From Silicimonas sp. (lineage in GTDB: Bacteria > Pseudomonadota > Alphaproteobacteria > Rhodobacterales > Rhodobacteraceae): 64,000 nt of DNA. Numbering within the stretch: position 1 is the stretch's first letter; each line of letters opens with the position of its first letter. Where the stretch lies: positions 1 through 64,000 of the forward strand of contig JAJDVJ010000136.1 in the NCBI GenBank assembly GCA_022826205.1, given 5' to 3'. Position numbers and translations under genes: made by a program. The notes beneath the pieces were generated by a model, which was given only the letters and a program-made list of their open reading frames with translations, ran no database searches and was not told the origin of the DNA. Below, one piece after another: positions 36,420 through 44,441 of the stretch.

Positions 36420-36870
36420 CTGAGTTTGCCGCATCGAAGATTATGGGCAAACAGGACTGGAACCTGGTCCTGAGCGTGTCGTCAAGCGCACGGGTTCTAG
36501 TCTGGAGCAGAAGGTGCGCTCCGGATCTTAACTATCGCATCTGCTGCTCCTTCGAGAAGCGCTTTCCCACGACCGTGTTGGCCTTGGAGTCGACGAACAC
36601 GGTCGACACCCCTTTCCCGAAGCGATGTCGCTCGGCGCTGTTCGGGATGGTGTGGGCATTGCTCGCGACGCAGGCCTAGAACTCGCGGACACCCATTCGG
36701 AACGCCTTGGAGTTCGAATACTGGATCTCGATGCATTCAAGGTCGACGACAAGGTCGTCGATGCAGGGATGGCCGAAAGGATGTTGCCGTGCCACAGGAA
36801 CCCCTTGACGCGCCTCAGCGCCCGGTCGAATGCCCCCTCCCCTGCCCCTGCATTCATCCGCCTGCCACGC
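36420..36870 (-). pseudogene. ISKra4-like transposase C-terminal remnant
   Basis: Reverse-strand reading gives VKGFLWHGNILSAIP. After a frame change it gives CIDDLVVDLECIEIQYSN, SKAFRMGVREF, a stop, ACVASNAHTIPNSAERHRF, GVSTVFVDSKANTVVGKRF and SKEQQMR. A second stop is followed by LRSGAHLLLQTRTRALDDTL. These blocks match the C-terminal end of ISKra4-family transposases (IPNYxER, STxFVESxxNxVVxKRFxKxQQMxW, GAHLLLQTR). Two stops and a frameshift make it dead. Confidence 0.7.
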
Positions 36871-36879
36871 CGCACGTTC

Positions 36880-37126
36880 CGACTTGATCGCTGCTGCCGA
36901 GAGAGGTTGCCGACGCCCCCTGAGGCGCAATCCCCAATCGTTCCGCTCGATCAAGGAGCGCCTTGACAGAGGACGGATACCACGTCGCACGTCCGCGGGG
37001 CGTCGGCTCGCGCATCTCCGCGAGCATGTTGCACATCTCCTGCAGGGTGACGTCTGGACAAGCCGCACGCATCGCTGCAACCTGTACAGGCAGACGGTCG
37101 TCCTTCCGTCGTCCCGACGCCCGTTC
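36880..37126 (-). pseudogene. Duplicate 3' segment of the serine recombinase gene
   Basis: Bases 36880-37126 are closely similar to 38746-38996, the 3' end of the recombinase gene at 38730, in the same orientation. Both encode ASGRRKDDRLPV, AAMRA, PDVTLQEMC and WYPSSVKALLDRA with a few substitutions. The catalytic domain is missing here and the upstream sequence is unrelated. Together with the intact gene it makes direct repeats bracketing the DUF2806 gene. The gap 37127-37299 holds nothing supported. Confidence 0.8.
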
Positions 37127-37299
37127 TAGGCGATGCTCTCGCTTGTCAGCATCAAGCCCAAAATTCAACTGCCCCACACTTCGCGGTGTTCTCCTCGTCA
37201 GCCCAGTTCCAGACCAACACGACCTGAACGGCCAGCGCTGGATGCTCACACCCTTAGGGACCCCGACGCTTCTGGCGAAGGCGGGGATCTACTGTGACC

Positions 37300-38319
37300 T
37301 CATGGTTGATAGGGGACCATTGAATAGCCTTGGCTCGCAAAGTGCTGCTGCAACTCCTGCGTAAACGTAGCCACCGGTTCAACGTCAACAATCCTTAGGA
37401 GTTCCATACCAACTCTCGTAAATCTGGCTCCTGAAATGCCAATGGGTTGTCCTTGCAAACTCTTCTTTGTCGGGATCAGCAGCCACAACGTTCCTTGATG
37501 GCGCATGACGAATTGCAAATTTGGATTCTTCGGATCGGGTGGAATGGCTTCCCCCGACTGATTGCGGATCCGGGACGGACCATATTCGGCAAGAGATGAG
37601 TATTCTGGTTGAAGCAGTCCTGCTTCGGTCAAATTTGTCAGCACACGATAGTCCAAGCCATGTCTTTCCATAGAATTGCTGCCTAAAGGCTTACCCAAGC
37701 TCGGTATTCTGGCATCTAGCACGCTTACAATTTGGCCACCAATTGATGGCATTACCAACATGACACTTGCCGAAACCGCCTTGCGAAAAAGCCTCGCTGT
37801 TCCTTGATCAAGCATCCCAAGCACTCGGATCGTGTGGATGGAAAAGGTGCCTGGACGCTGAATTTCACCAGCCAGAATACGGGCGAATGCTTCCCTCAGA
37901 TCCCCTTCGCTACGGTCCGTAGCCTCACGCTTATATACATCGAACCAGTCATGAGTAGTCGAATCGCTTGCCCCTGACGACACTGCGCCACCGTCGTCCT
38001 GATTGGCGACCACTTCCAGAGCAGAGGCAAGTAACTCATCAATGGCCTCTCGCTCGGCAAATGCTCTCGCCACCACGGGCTCCGGAAGTCCAGAGGTTCT
38101 TGCTACCTCTCGAATGGTCTCGATTTGCTGGTGCGCCCGATACCGACGCAAACGGGCGATGAGCGCATCAATGGCGGCGTCAGAGACATCACCGGTCAAA
38201 CGCTGCACTGCTCGTCGAACATTGGGGAATCTGTTACAGAATACCGGACCCAGCGCCTTGACAAGATTCGCCAGGTCGTTTCCCAGATCACTGGAATTCG
38301 AAGGATCTTCTTGTTGCAT
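37300..38319 (-). CDS. DUF2806-family protein
   Basis: A 339-aa protein. Residues 115-180 hold the DUF2806 core: WFDVYKREATDRSEGDLREA, then FARILAGEIQRPGTFSIHTIR and MLDQGTARLFRKA. Residues 35-75 are helical (AAIDALIARLRRYRAHQQ). The C-terminal third is more strand-rich (LWLLIPTKKSLQG). Family function is unknown to me; members often sit in mobile or defence regions. It is flanked by direct repeats of a recombinase gene segment, so it likely arrived as cargo. Start ATG 38319 is clear. No operon partner is seen. Confidence 0.75.
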   Translation of the reverse strand: MQQEDPSNSSDLGNDLANLVKALGPVFCNRFPNVRRAVQRLTGDVSDAAIDALIARLRRYRAHQQIETIREVARTSGLPEPVVARAFAEREAIDELLASALEVVANQDDGGAVSSGASDSTTHDWFDVYKREATDRSEGDLREAFARILAGEIQRPGTFSIHTIRVLGMLDQGTARLFRKAVSASVMLVMPSIGGQIVSVLDARIPSLGKPLGSNSMERHGLDYRVLTNLTEAGLLQPEYSSLAEYGPSRIRNQSGEAIPPDPKNPNLQFVMRHQGTLWLLIPTKKSLQGQPIGISGARFTRVGMELLRIVDVEPVATFTQELQQHFASQGYSMVPYQP

Positions 38320-38470
38320 CGCCTACGCCACCTTCGAGAGTCACACCTTGGATCGAACACAGATCCGCCACTTCTTCTCACATGAATTCAAAACAAGTCA
38401 CGGTGTCATGTTGTTGTGAGGTTGGCCATCCCAATCTTCCAAAGTCCCACACAAATATCGGTGACCCAAT

Positions 38471-38518
38471 GCTGAGAATATCGCCTATCTCGTGCACGAA
38501 ATAGGCGGTATTCTCAGC
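38471..38518. repeat. 48-bp imperfect palindrome
   Basis: GCTGAGAATA at 38471 pairs with TATTCTCAGC ending at 38518; the arms are 22 bp with two mismatched positions around a TGCA centre. It lies between the divergent-looking ends of the DUF2806 and recombinase genes (upstream of the former, 3' of the latter). There is no T-tract, so it is more likely a protein site or element end than a terminator. The rest of 38320-38729 holds no supported gene. Confidence 0.75.
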
Positions 38519-38729
38519 TCAGCCAAATCAGATCAGAGCCAAGACCTGTCATCGGTGAGACTCCGCGGAATTTGGTGGTCCCCAAGTTGTTCGAAACGGT
38601 CCGCCATTGCAAGTTGAGCCATCTGCGCTGAGTGATCGGCTCGATGGTTGCGTTCGGAACGGATCTCATCGCCACACACAAGTTCGGTTGCCTCGCCTCC
38701 GCCCCAGCACTTACCCGCTGCCCCTGTAC

Positions 38730-39692
38730 TCACCTACCAGCCAGACTGCGCTTGCCTACTTGATCGCCGCTGCCGAGCGAAGTTGCCGACTCACTCTGAG
38801 GCGCGATCCCCAGTCGTCCCGCCCGATCAAGGAGCGCCTTGACAGAAGACGGATACCACGTCGTACGTCCACGGGGTGTCGGCTCGCGCATCTCCTCGAG
38901 CATGCTGCACATCTCCTGCAGGGTGACGTCCGGACGCGCCGCCCGCATCGCGGCAACCAGTACAGGCAAGCGGTCGTCCTTCCGTCGTCCCGACGCCGGT
39001 GCCAGGACGGTCTCCGGCAGAAATCCCTCGGCGACATAGGCCTTCGCGGCCCGCATCAGTCGCTGCAAGGTCCAGCGCCGGGTCTCCGGAAGGCGAGAGT
39101 TGACGATCGCCAGCACATCTTGCCAAGGCATGTCGGGGCGCAACCTGCGGACGTCCGGCACCCATTCGCCGGCGTTGCGGGCGAGGCGCTCCAGGAATGC
39201 GTCGCGGCGCGCCAAACGAAGCTGAAGAAGCATTGCCCGGTCGCCCGACACCAGTCCCGGATTGCCGCCCGTGCGGCCTTCGGCACGGGCGGCGGCAAGC
39301 CCGGACATCGTTCGCTCGCGGATCAGGGCGCGTTCAAACTCCGCCATGGCGCCCAGGATCTGCAACGTGAAGCGGCCCTGGGGCGACGCGGTGTCGACGG
39401 GGTCCCCCAGCGACCGAAAGTGGATGCCGCGCTCATTGAGCCCGCTGATCGTCTCAAGAAGATGCAGCAGGGACCGGCCCAGACGATCGAGGCGCACGAC
39501 CACGAGCGTGTCTCCGGCGTCCAGGCGGTCCAGAAGCGCGGCCAGGACCGGACGGGCCGGGTCGCCGCCAGAGGCGGTTTCCTCGGCCACCGTCGCGCAG
39601 CCCGCCGCCCTGAGCGCGCGAAGCTGCGATTCCAGCGTCTGTTCGCCCGTGGAGACGCGAGCGTAACCGTGCAGGGTGCCTTTCCTGGCCAT
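38730..39692 (-). CDS. Serine recombinase with C-terminal extension
   Basis: A 320-aa protein from ATG 39692, with GGGAG 7-8 bases upstream. The catalytic domain spans residues 5-140: HGYARVSTGEQ with nucleophile about Ser14, VVVRLDRLGRSLLHL, and MAEFERALIRERTMSGLAAAR. Residues 150-320 are an extension with VLAIVNSRLP, RRWTLQRLMRAAKAYV and the segment duplicated at 36.9 kb. This is longer than the 190-aa resolvases but shorter than large serine integrases. The start overlaps by one base (TGATG) the stop of a short upstream frame. It probably mobilised the surrounding cargo. Confidence 0.88.
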   Translation of the reverse strand: MARKGTLHGYARVSTGEQTLESQLRALRAAGCATVAEETASGGDPARPVLAALLDRLDAGDTLVVVRLDRLGRSLLHLLETISGLNERGIHFRSLGDPVDTASPQGRFTLQILGAMAEFERALIRERTMSGLAAARAEGRTGGNPGLVSGDRAMLLQLRLARRDAFLERLARNAGEWVPDVRRLRPDMPWQDVLAIVNSRLPETRRWTLQRLMRAAKAYVAEGFLPETVLAPASGRRKDDRLPVLVAAMRAARPDVTLQEMCSMLEEMREPTPRGRTTWYPSSVKALLDRAGRLGIAPQSESATSLGSGDQVGKRSLAGR

Positions 39693-39829
39693 CAAGCTAC
39701 TCCCGCACCGAATGAGGGTCGGCCGACGGCACCAGGATGGACGCGAAAGTGTCCCTGACGGCCTGCATGTCGACAGCAGTGAAGCATTGGCGCCTCGCAC
39801 CGATTCATGTCTGCCTCGATTTCCATCAT
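39692..39829 (-). CDS. Short leader-like ORF coupled to the recombinase, 45 aa
   Basis: ATG 39829 follows GAGGAGA at ideal spacing, and the TGA overlaps the recombinase ATG by one base. The peptide (MMEIEADMNRCEAPMLHCC...) contains three cysteines and no known domain. The strong ribosome site suggests translation and coupling to the recombinase, but it could be a chance frame. Confidence 0.35.
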   Translation of the reverse strand: MMEIEADMNRCEAPMLHCCRHAGRQGHFRVHPGAVGRPSFGAGVA

Positions 39830-40224
39830 GTTCTCTCCTCGCGACTTCACGTCGTTTGCGCCGGTCATGGCGGGCTGCGAACGGGAGGTCCGGGAAACTC
39901 GACCTTCCTTATGCAACATCACGGGCACCCTGCCCTGCCCCGCCGATTGAATTGCAGACCCGTCCATCCCCTGTAAGGCTGGACTTACAATTTGACAAGT
40001 TTCTTTCAAATGCCCGTTTGTAGATGCATGCACTCGACCCAGAACAGCGTCTCGCGAGGCCGCGACCGCGCCGAAAACCCTTGTTTCCAGGGACAGCGCG
40101 CGCAGGTGATGCAGACCGCGATCCCTTGCGCGCATTTCGGATCCGCGCTGAAGGTCCCCGGACAGAAAAGCAGCCCAGATCCTGCCCGACGAGAGGGATC
40201 CTCATTGAACGCAGCGACGGACAC
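39830..40224. other. Interval without a supported gene, border between island and core
   Basis: About 395 bp between the recombinase leader ORF and the TRAP transporter genes. AT-richer stretches near 39990-40020 (ACTTACAATTTGACAAG) look promoter-like, but no conserved frame is seen. It is the point at which IS and defence content ends. Confidence 0.4.
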
Positions 40225-41625
40225 CTATGCGAGGCTTGGAAGCCAAAGGACGATCCACGGAAATGCAACAAGCAGCGCGATGGTGACGGCGTCCGTGGCG
40301 AAAAAGGGAATGACACCCCTGAACACGTCCTGCACCGTGAGGTCGTCCCTGACACCTGCCACGACAAAGCAGTTCAGGCCGATCGGAGGCGTGATCAGGC
40401 AAAATTCCGCCATCTTCACGACCAGAATGCCGAACCAGATCGCGCACATCGGCCCGGACATTCCGAAAGAACTTTCGGCTGCAGTGACGCTCGCTCCGCC
40501 ATTCAGAGCCATCACTGCAGGATAAACCACAGGAAGCGTCAACAGAAGCATGCCGATCGCATCCATGAACATGCCCAGAACGGCGTAAGCCAGCAGGATG
40601 CAGACTAGGATCAGCCAAGGCGAATAAGTGAGCGACGTGATCCAGTCCGAGAAAGCGCCGGGAAGGTCGGCAAAGCCGAGGAAGCGCACGTAGATCAGCA
40701 CGCCCCAGATGATCGTGAAAATCATCACCGAAAGCTTCGCCGTTTCCCGAAGGGCGTCACGAAATTGCGGCCAGCGCATGCCCCGATAGACTGCCATGAG
40801 AAACACCACAAAGGCCCCGATGGCCCCACCTTCCGTGGGCGTACCCCATGCGTCCCCGCCAAACGGATTGTAGACGAAGCAGATGATGGTCACGACGACA
40901 AAGACGATCGGCAGGGCCGGCGGAAGCGAGACGAGGCGCTCTCGCCAGGAGAAGCCAGTGACGCGCGGCCCGAAGTTCGGGATCACCAGCGCCATTCCGA
41001 CGATTAGCATCCCGTAGATCAACGCGGAAAACGCGCCGGGCACGAATCCGGCAAGAAGAAGCCTGCCGACGTCTTGCTCTACGATGATGGCATAGATCAC
41101 GAGTATGGCCGAGGGCGGGATCAGCGATGCCAGCGTACCGCCGGCAGCAACCACGCCGGCGGCGAACTGCTTCTTGTATCCGATCTTCAACATTTCGGGA
41201 ATCGCGATACGGGCAAATACGGCAGCGGTTGCGACCGAGGCACCCGAGACCGCCGCAAAGCCTGCAGTCGCGAAAATCGTTGCGACGGCCAACCCGCCAG
41301 GAACCCACGCAACCCAGCGCTTGGCCGCCTCGAACAGCGCGCGCGTCAAGCCTGCATAGTAGGCCAGGTAGCCGATCAGAATGAACGTCGGGATCAGGGA
41401 CAGCGCCTGGGATGTCACTTTCGAGTGGGGCACTTGACCCGCCGTCTTCACGGCGACCGACAGGGCCCAACCGAAGTCACCTGCCCCGTAGTCCTTCTTC
41501 GCCCAGAAAATCCAGATCAACCCCACCATCCCGGCCAGCCCTGCGGCGAACGCCACGCGCATCCCCAGGAACACAAGGAGCAGCATTCCGCCGGTCACCC
41601 AGATCCCGATCTCGATCGGTTCCAT
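40225..41625 (-). CDS. TRAP transporter large permease (DctM-type)
   Basis: A 466-aa membrane protein from ATG 41625; upstream in-frame sequence is unrelated and belongs to the small permease frame. It has about 12 hydrophobic segments. Family features include GGTLASLIPPSAILVIYAIIVEQ, ATAGFAAVSGASVATAAVFARIAIPEM near the first half, and the C-terminal AVLGMFMDAIGMLLLTLPVVYP. The subunit forms the sodium-coupled channel of a tripartite C4-dicarboxylate-type transporter. It overlaps the small-permease gene by one base (TGATG). Substrate is unknown. Confidence 0.93.
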   Translation of the reverse strand: MEPIEIGIWVTGGMLLLVFLGMRVAFAAGLAGMVGLIWIFWAKKDYGAGDFGWALSVAVKTAGQVPHSKVTSQALSLIPTFILIGYLAYYAGLTRALFEAAKRWVAWVPGGLAVATIFATAGFAAVSGASVATAAVFARIAIPEMLKIGYKKQFAAGVVAAGGTLASLIPPSAILVIYAIIVEQDVGRLLLAGFVPGAFSALIYGMLIVGMALVIPNFGPRVTGFSWRERLVSLPPALPIVFVVVTIICFVYNPFGGDAWGTPTEGGAIGAFVVFLMAVYRGMRWPQFRDALRETAKLSVMIFTIIWGVLIYVRFLGFADLPGAFSDWITSLTYSPWLILVCILLAYAVLGMFMDAIGMLLLTLPVVYPAVMALNGGASVTAAESSFGMSGPMCAIWFGILVVKMAEFCLITPPIGLNCFVVAGVRDDLTVQDVFRGVIPFFATDAVTIALLVAFPWIVLWLPSLA

Positions 41626-42248
41626 CAGCGGTCTTCCCCGAGCTGGCCGGCCTCCATGGCCGCTTGCTGTGCGGCGTCGGCAATGAGAGGCACGGCGACG
41701 GCCGTGCCCGTGATGACGGCGCGAAGGTAGGCCCACAGCTGCAGGCAAAGGCGCGCGCACAACACGACAAACGCGATCGGAGCCAGCAGCTTGGCAGGCC
41801 AGATGGGCAGGCCGACATCCATTGAACTGTCGCGGCTCCACATCGGCGCGGCAAAGTCAAAACTTCGTGCAAAATGCGCCCAGCTTCCCCAGACCATGAG
41901 CACCATGAACGCAAGAAGCGCCAGGACGAACACGAACTCGACGGCGTAGAGTGCCCGGCCACGGAGCATTCCCACCAGAACATCCATCCGGACATGGGCG
42001 CCCTCGCGCTGAACATAAGAGATGCCCATAAAGGCTATGAGCGGCATCGCCTGCTCGATCCAGTCGACATAGCCCGGCAACGGCTGGTTGAAACCGTTTC
42101 GCCCACCGACCGAAACAACGGCAAGCAGCATGAGGGCGAAGACCGCGATGCCGCTGACAAGCGAAAGCGCGATTTCCAGCTTCAGGAACCGCCGGTCAAT
42201 CCGGCTAAGGACGCTGTCGTCGGACGCGATCTGCGAACCGATTGCCAT
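41625..42248 (-). CDS. TRAP transporter small permease (DctQ-type)
   Basis: A 207-aa protein with four transmembrane segments: LVSGIAVFALMLLAVVSVGG, MPLIAFMGISYVQ, EFVFVLALLAFMVLMVWG and LLAPIAFVVLCARL. The DctQ signature EGAHVRMDVL lies after the second helix. It pairs with the large permease, stabilising the membrane domain. Gene order, reading in transcription direction, is binding protein, small permease, large permease. Confidence 0.92.
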   Translation of the reverse strand: MAIGSQIASDDSVLSRIDRRFLKLEIALSLVSGIAVFALMLLAVVSVGGRNGFNQPLPGYVDWIEQAMPLIAFMGISYVQREGAHVRMDVLVGMLRGRALYAVEFVFVLALLAFMVLMVWGSWAHFARSFDFAAPMWSRDSSMDVGLPIWPAKLLAPIAFVVLCARLCLQLWAYLRAVITGTAVAVPLIADAAQQAAMEAGQLGEDR

Positions 42249-42317
42249 GGATCTTCCCTTCGGCGCCGCGGGAGTGCCCCGCGCCGTGATGGCGCGGGGA
42301 TCTGACGGTCAAGGGGC

Positions 42318-43331
42318 TCAGTTCGATTGTGCGATCATGCCCGTGACCAGGTCGTACAGCTCCTGTGCCGGAAGACCACGCGCCGCATTGCTCTCGATCC
42401 ATGCGGCCGCGGCCGGGGCGGCCGCCGCAGCCCTGAATGCAGCAATCTCCTCGTCTGTGAAGGTGACCCTCGTGATTCCGTGCTCATCCAGGGCGGGCCC
42501 CCACGCGGTCATTGTATTGTTGTTGTAGTTGGCAACGTAATGCTCGAGCGCTTCATCGACCGAGCCGAGGAGCGCCTCGCGCTGCTCTTCCGAAAGCGCA
42601 TTGAGCGCGTCGGTATTGACCACAACTGGGCAATTCACTGTACCGGGGTTGAGATTCGTGGTCCACCAGGTAGCATTCTCGATCGTGCCGAAAGACATGT
42701 GTGCGTGGGGCGCAAAGCTCACCGCCTTGACGACACCTGAATCCAGGGCTTGGCGCACTTCGGTCGCCGACATCGATGTCGGCACTGCGCCGATCATCTC
42801 CAGCGCCTTGCCGATGCCGCCAGTGGCGCGCACTGCGAGACCCTCGAAGTCCGCAAGCGAGGCCGGCGCTTCGCCAGTGCCGATAATGTTGTATTGCGGA
42901 AGCGGCGAAGGCATCAGCAGCGTCGCATTCCAGCGTCCCAGATCTGCGACGGCGGCCGGGTGCCGGTAGACGGCCAGCGAAAGCTCGATCTCCTGTTCCA
43001 GCGAGGAAACGCCGAGAAACGGCAGTTCGAGCACGGTGATGGTCGGATTCTTGTCGGCATGGTACCCGGCACAGAACTGCGCCATCTCGAACGCGCCGAT
43101 CGAGATGCCGTCGAGGTTTTCACGGTTCTTCGACAGTCCTCCATAGGAAAGGTTCAGCGTAAATTCACCGTCTGTCTTTTCGGCGACAAGTTCGGCCAGC
43201 CTTTCGACATGCTCCGTGAAGGCACGGCGCGCACCCCACAGCGAAACGTTCCATTCCACGGCCAGTGCCTCGCCTGCAAATGCAACTGTCAATGCGGCAA
43301 CGCTCACGCGACCAATCAGCTTGTTCATCAT
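42318..43331 (-). CDS. TRAP transporter solute-binding protein (DctP-type)
   Basis: A 337-aa periplasmic protein. ATG 43331 follows GGAGGAG at optimal spacing; residues 1-24 form a signal peptide ending GEALA. The mature protein has ARRAFTEHVERLAELVAEKT, typical of DctP openings, and a central ALEMIGAVPTSMSATEVRQALDSGVV, a standard DctP block that includes GGIGKALEMIGA. The extracytoplasmic receptor captures the ligand for the two permeases; a carboxylate-containing compound is likely. A 70-bp gap separates it from the small permease. Confidence 0.92.
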   Translation of the reverse strand: MMNKLIGRVSVAALTVAFAGEALAVEWNVSLWGARRAFTEHVERLAELVAEKTDGEFTLNLSYGGLSKNRENLDGISIGAFEMAQFCAGYHADKNPTITVLELPFLGVSSLEQEIELSLAVYRHPAAVADLGRWNATLLMPSPLPQYNIIGTGEAPASLADFEGLAVRATGGIGKALEMIGAVPTSMSATEVRQALDSGVVKAVSFAPHAHMSFGTIENATWWTTNLNPGTVNCPVVVNTDALNALSEEQREALLGSVDEALEHYVANYNNNTMTAWGPALDEHGITRVTFTDEEIAAFRAAAAAPAAAAWIESNAARGLPAQELYDLVTGMIAQSN

Positions 43332-43520
43332 TGGAACTCCTCCTGTCCTGGCTAGGTCTTGCATGATCTGAACTTGCACGATTTCTCCGGACGGGCCAAT
43401 GACGGAATTTGCGCGCAACAGGGCGGAAATTTCGGGGACTTCCGCAACCCCATAGGAGTGCCTCACCGGCAACCAAGCTTGACAATCCTTGCGTTCAACG
43501 CGTCCCGCCTGAGCACGGAT

Positions 43521-43928
43521 CTAGTCAGGACGCTGTTCGATAAGGTCCCATAAATTGCCATACATGTCCTTGAATACGGCCACCATGCCGTATTCTTCGT
43601 GCCTGGGTTCCTGTTGAAACTCGACCCCACGGCTCCTGAAAGCCCGATAGTCGCGCCAGAAATCGTCCGTGGTCAAGAACAGGAACACGCGTCCGCCTGA
43701 CTGGCATCCAATCGCTGCGCTTTGACGTTTGCCTTTCGCCTTTGCCAGGAGGAGTCGCGTGCCAGCTCCTGGAGAAACCGTGACCCAACGCTTCTCTTCT
43801 GAAATCCTCGTGTCCTCATTGAGTGTGAAGCCAAGCGTATTCACGAAATAGTCAATGGCCTCATCATAGTCCGGGACCAGAACCGTTACAGCGCCAACAG
43901 ACCTATGCGGCACGCCGGATTCAGTCAT
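43521..43928 (-). CDS. VOC-family (glyoxalase/bleomycin-resistance fold) protein
   Basis: A 135-aa single-domain protein from ATG 43928, with GGGGAGGA just upstream. It opens with VGAVTVLVPDYDEAIDYFVNTLGF and ends with DMYGNLWDLIEQ, both characteristic of VOC domains. A possible metal-binding Glu lies in the last strand. Its substrate is unknown. It is separated from the TRAP genes by about 190 bp and points the same way. Confidence 0.88.
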   Translation of the reverse strand: MTESGVPHRSVGAVTVLVPDYDEAIDYFVNTLGFTLNEDTRISEEKRWVTVSPGAGTRLLLAKAKGKRQSAAIGCQSGGRVFLFLTTDDFWRDYRAFRSRGVEFQQEPRHEEYGMVAVFKDMYGNLWDLIEQRPD

Positions 43929-44441
43929 GTTCCTCCCCGAACTGGGAAAATGAGCCCAAAGCTGCATATTTGGCCGCGAAACTGAATTCAAGATGAACGC
44001 TTGGCGACACCGCAATGGTCCCGCCCTCCGTGGCAATTGCCGTAGTTCATGGTTGACCGAGGCTAGCGATTGGACTGAGTGGTTCGGACCCTTGAATCGG
44101 AGTGCCGAAGCCGTCGGGCAACCCAGGTGTGGATCCGAAAGAGCGGCAGACGTGATCATCGCCTGACATGTCCGCGTCTTCCGGACAATGATGCCTGATC
44201 CGGGATTTGCCGGGCGCGATCGGTCGCGCCAGAGCGTGCGGCCAGCTGCGTTCCGTGAATGGGTTAAGTCTCGCGCCGCCCATGCACGGGTCACTAGCCC
44301 CACGAAGGTCCTTCAGGTTCATGGCGAAGGAGCCACATCGGCGGGCAGAGGCGATTGCCGTGGGAGCGACTCGCCCGGCGTTGATCGCCGCTCCGCCGCG
44401 CACTACATGAACCCACGCGCAATAACGCCAGGATCGCGCCA
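43929..44441. other. Interval without a supported gene upstream of pepN
   Basis: About 513 bp. Frames on both strands (for example 44047-44493 minus) lack recognised domains and overlap each other. It presumably holds divergent promoters for the VOC gene and pepN. Confidence 0.4.
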
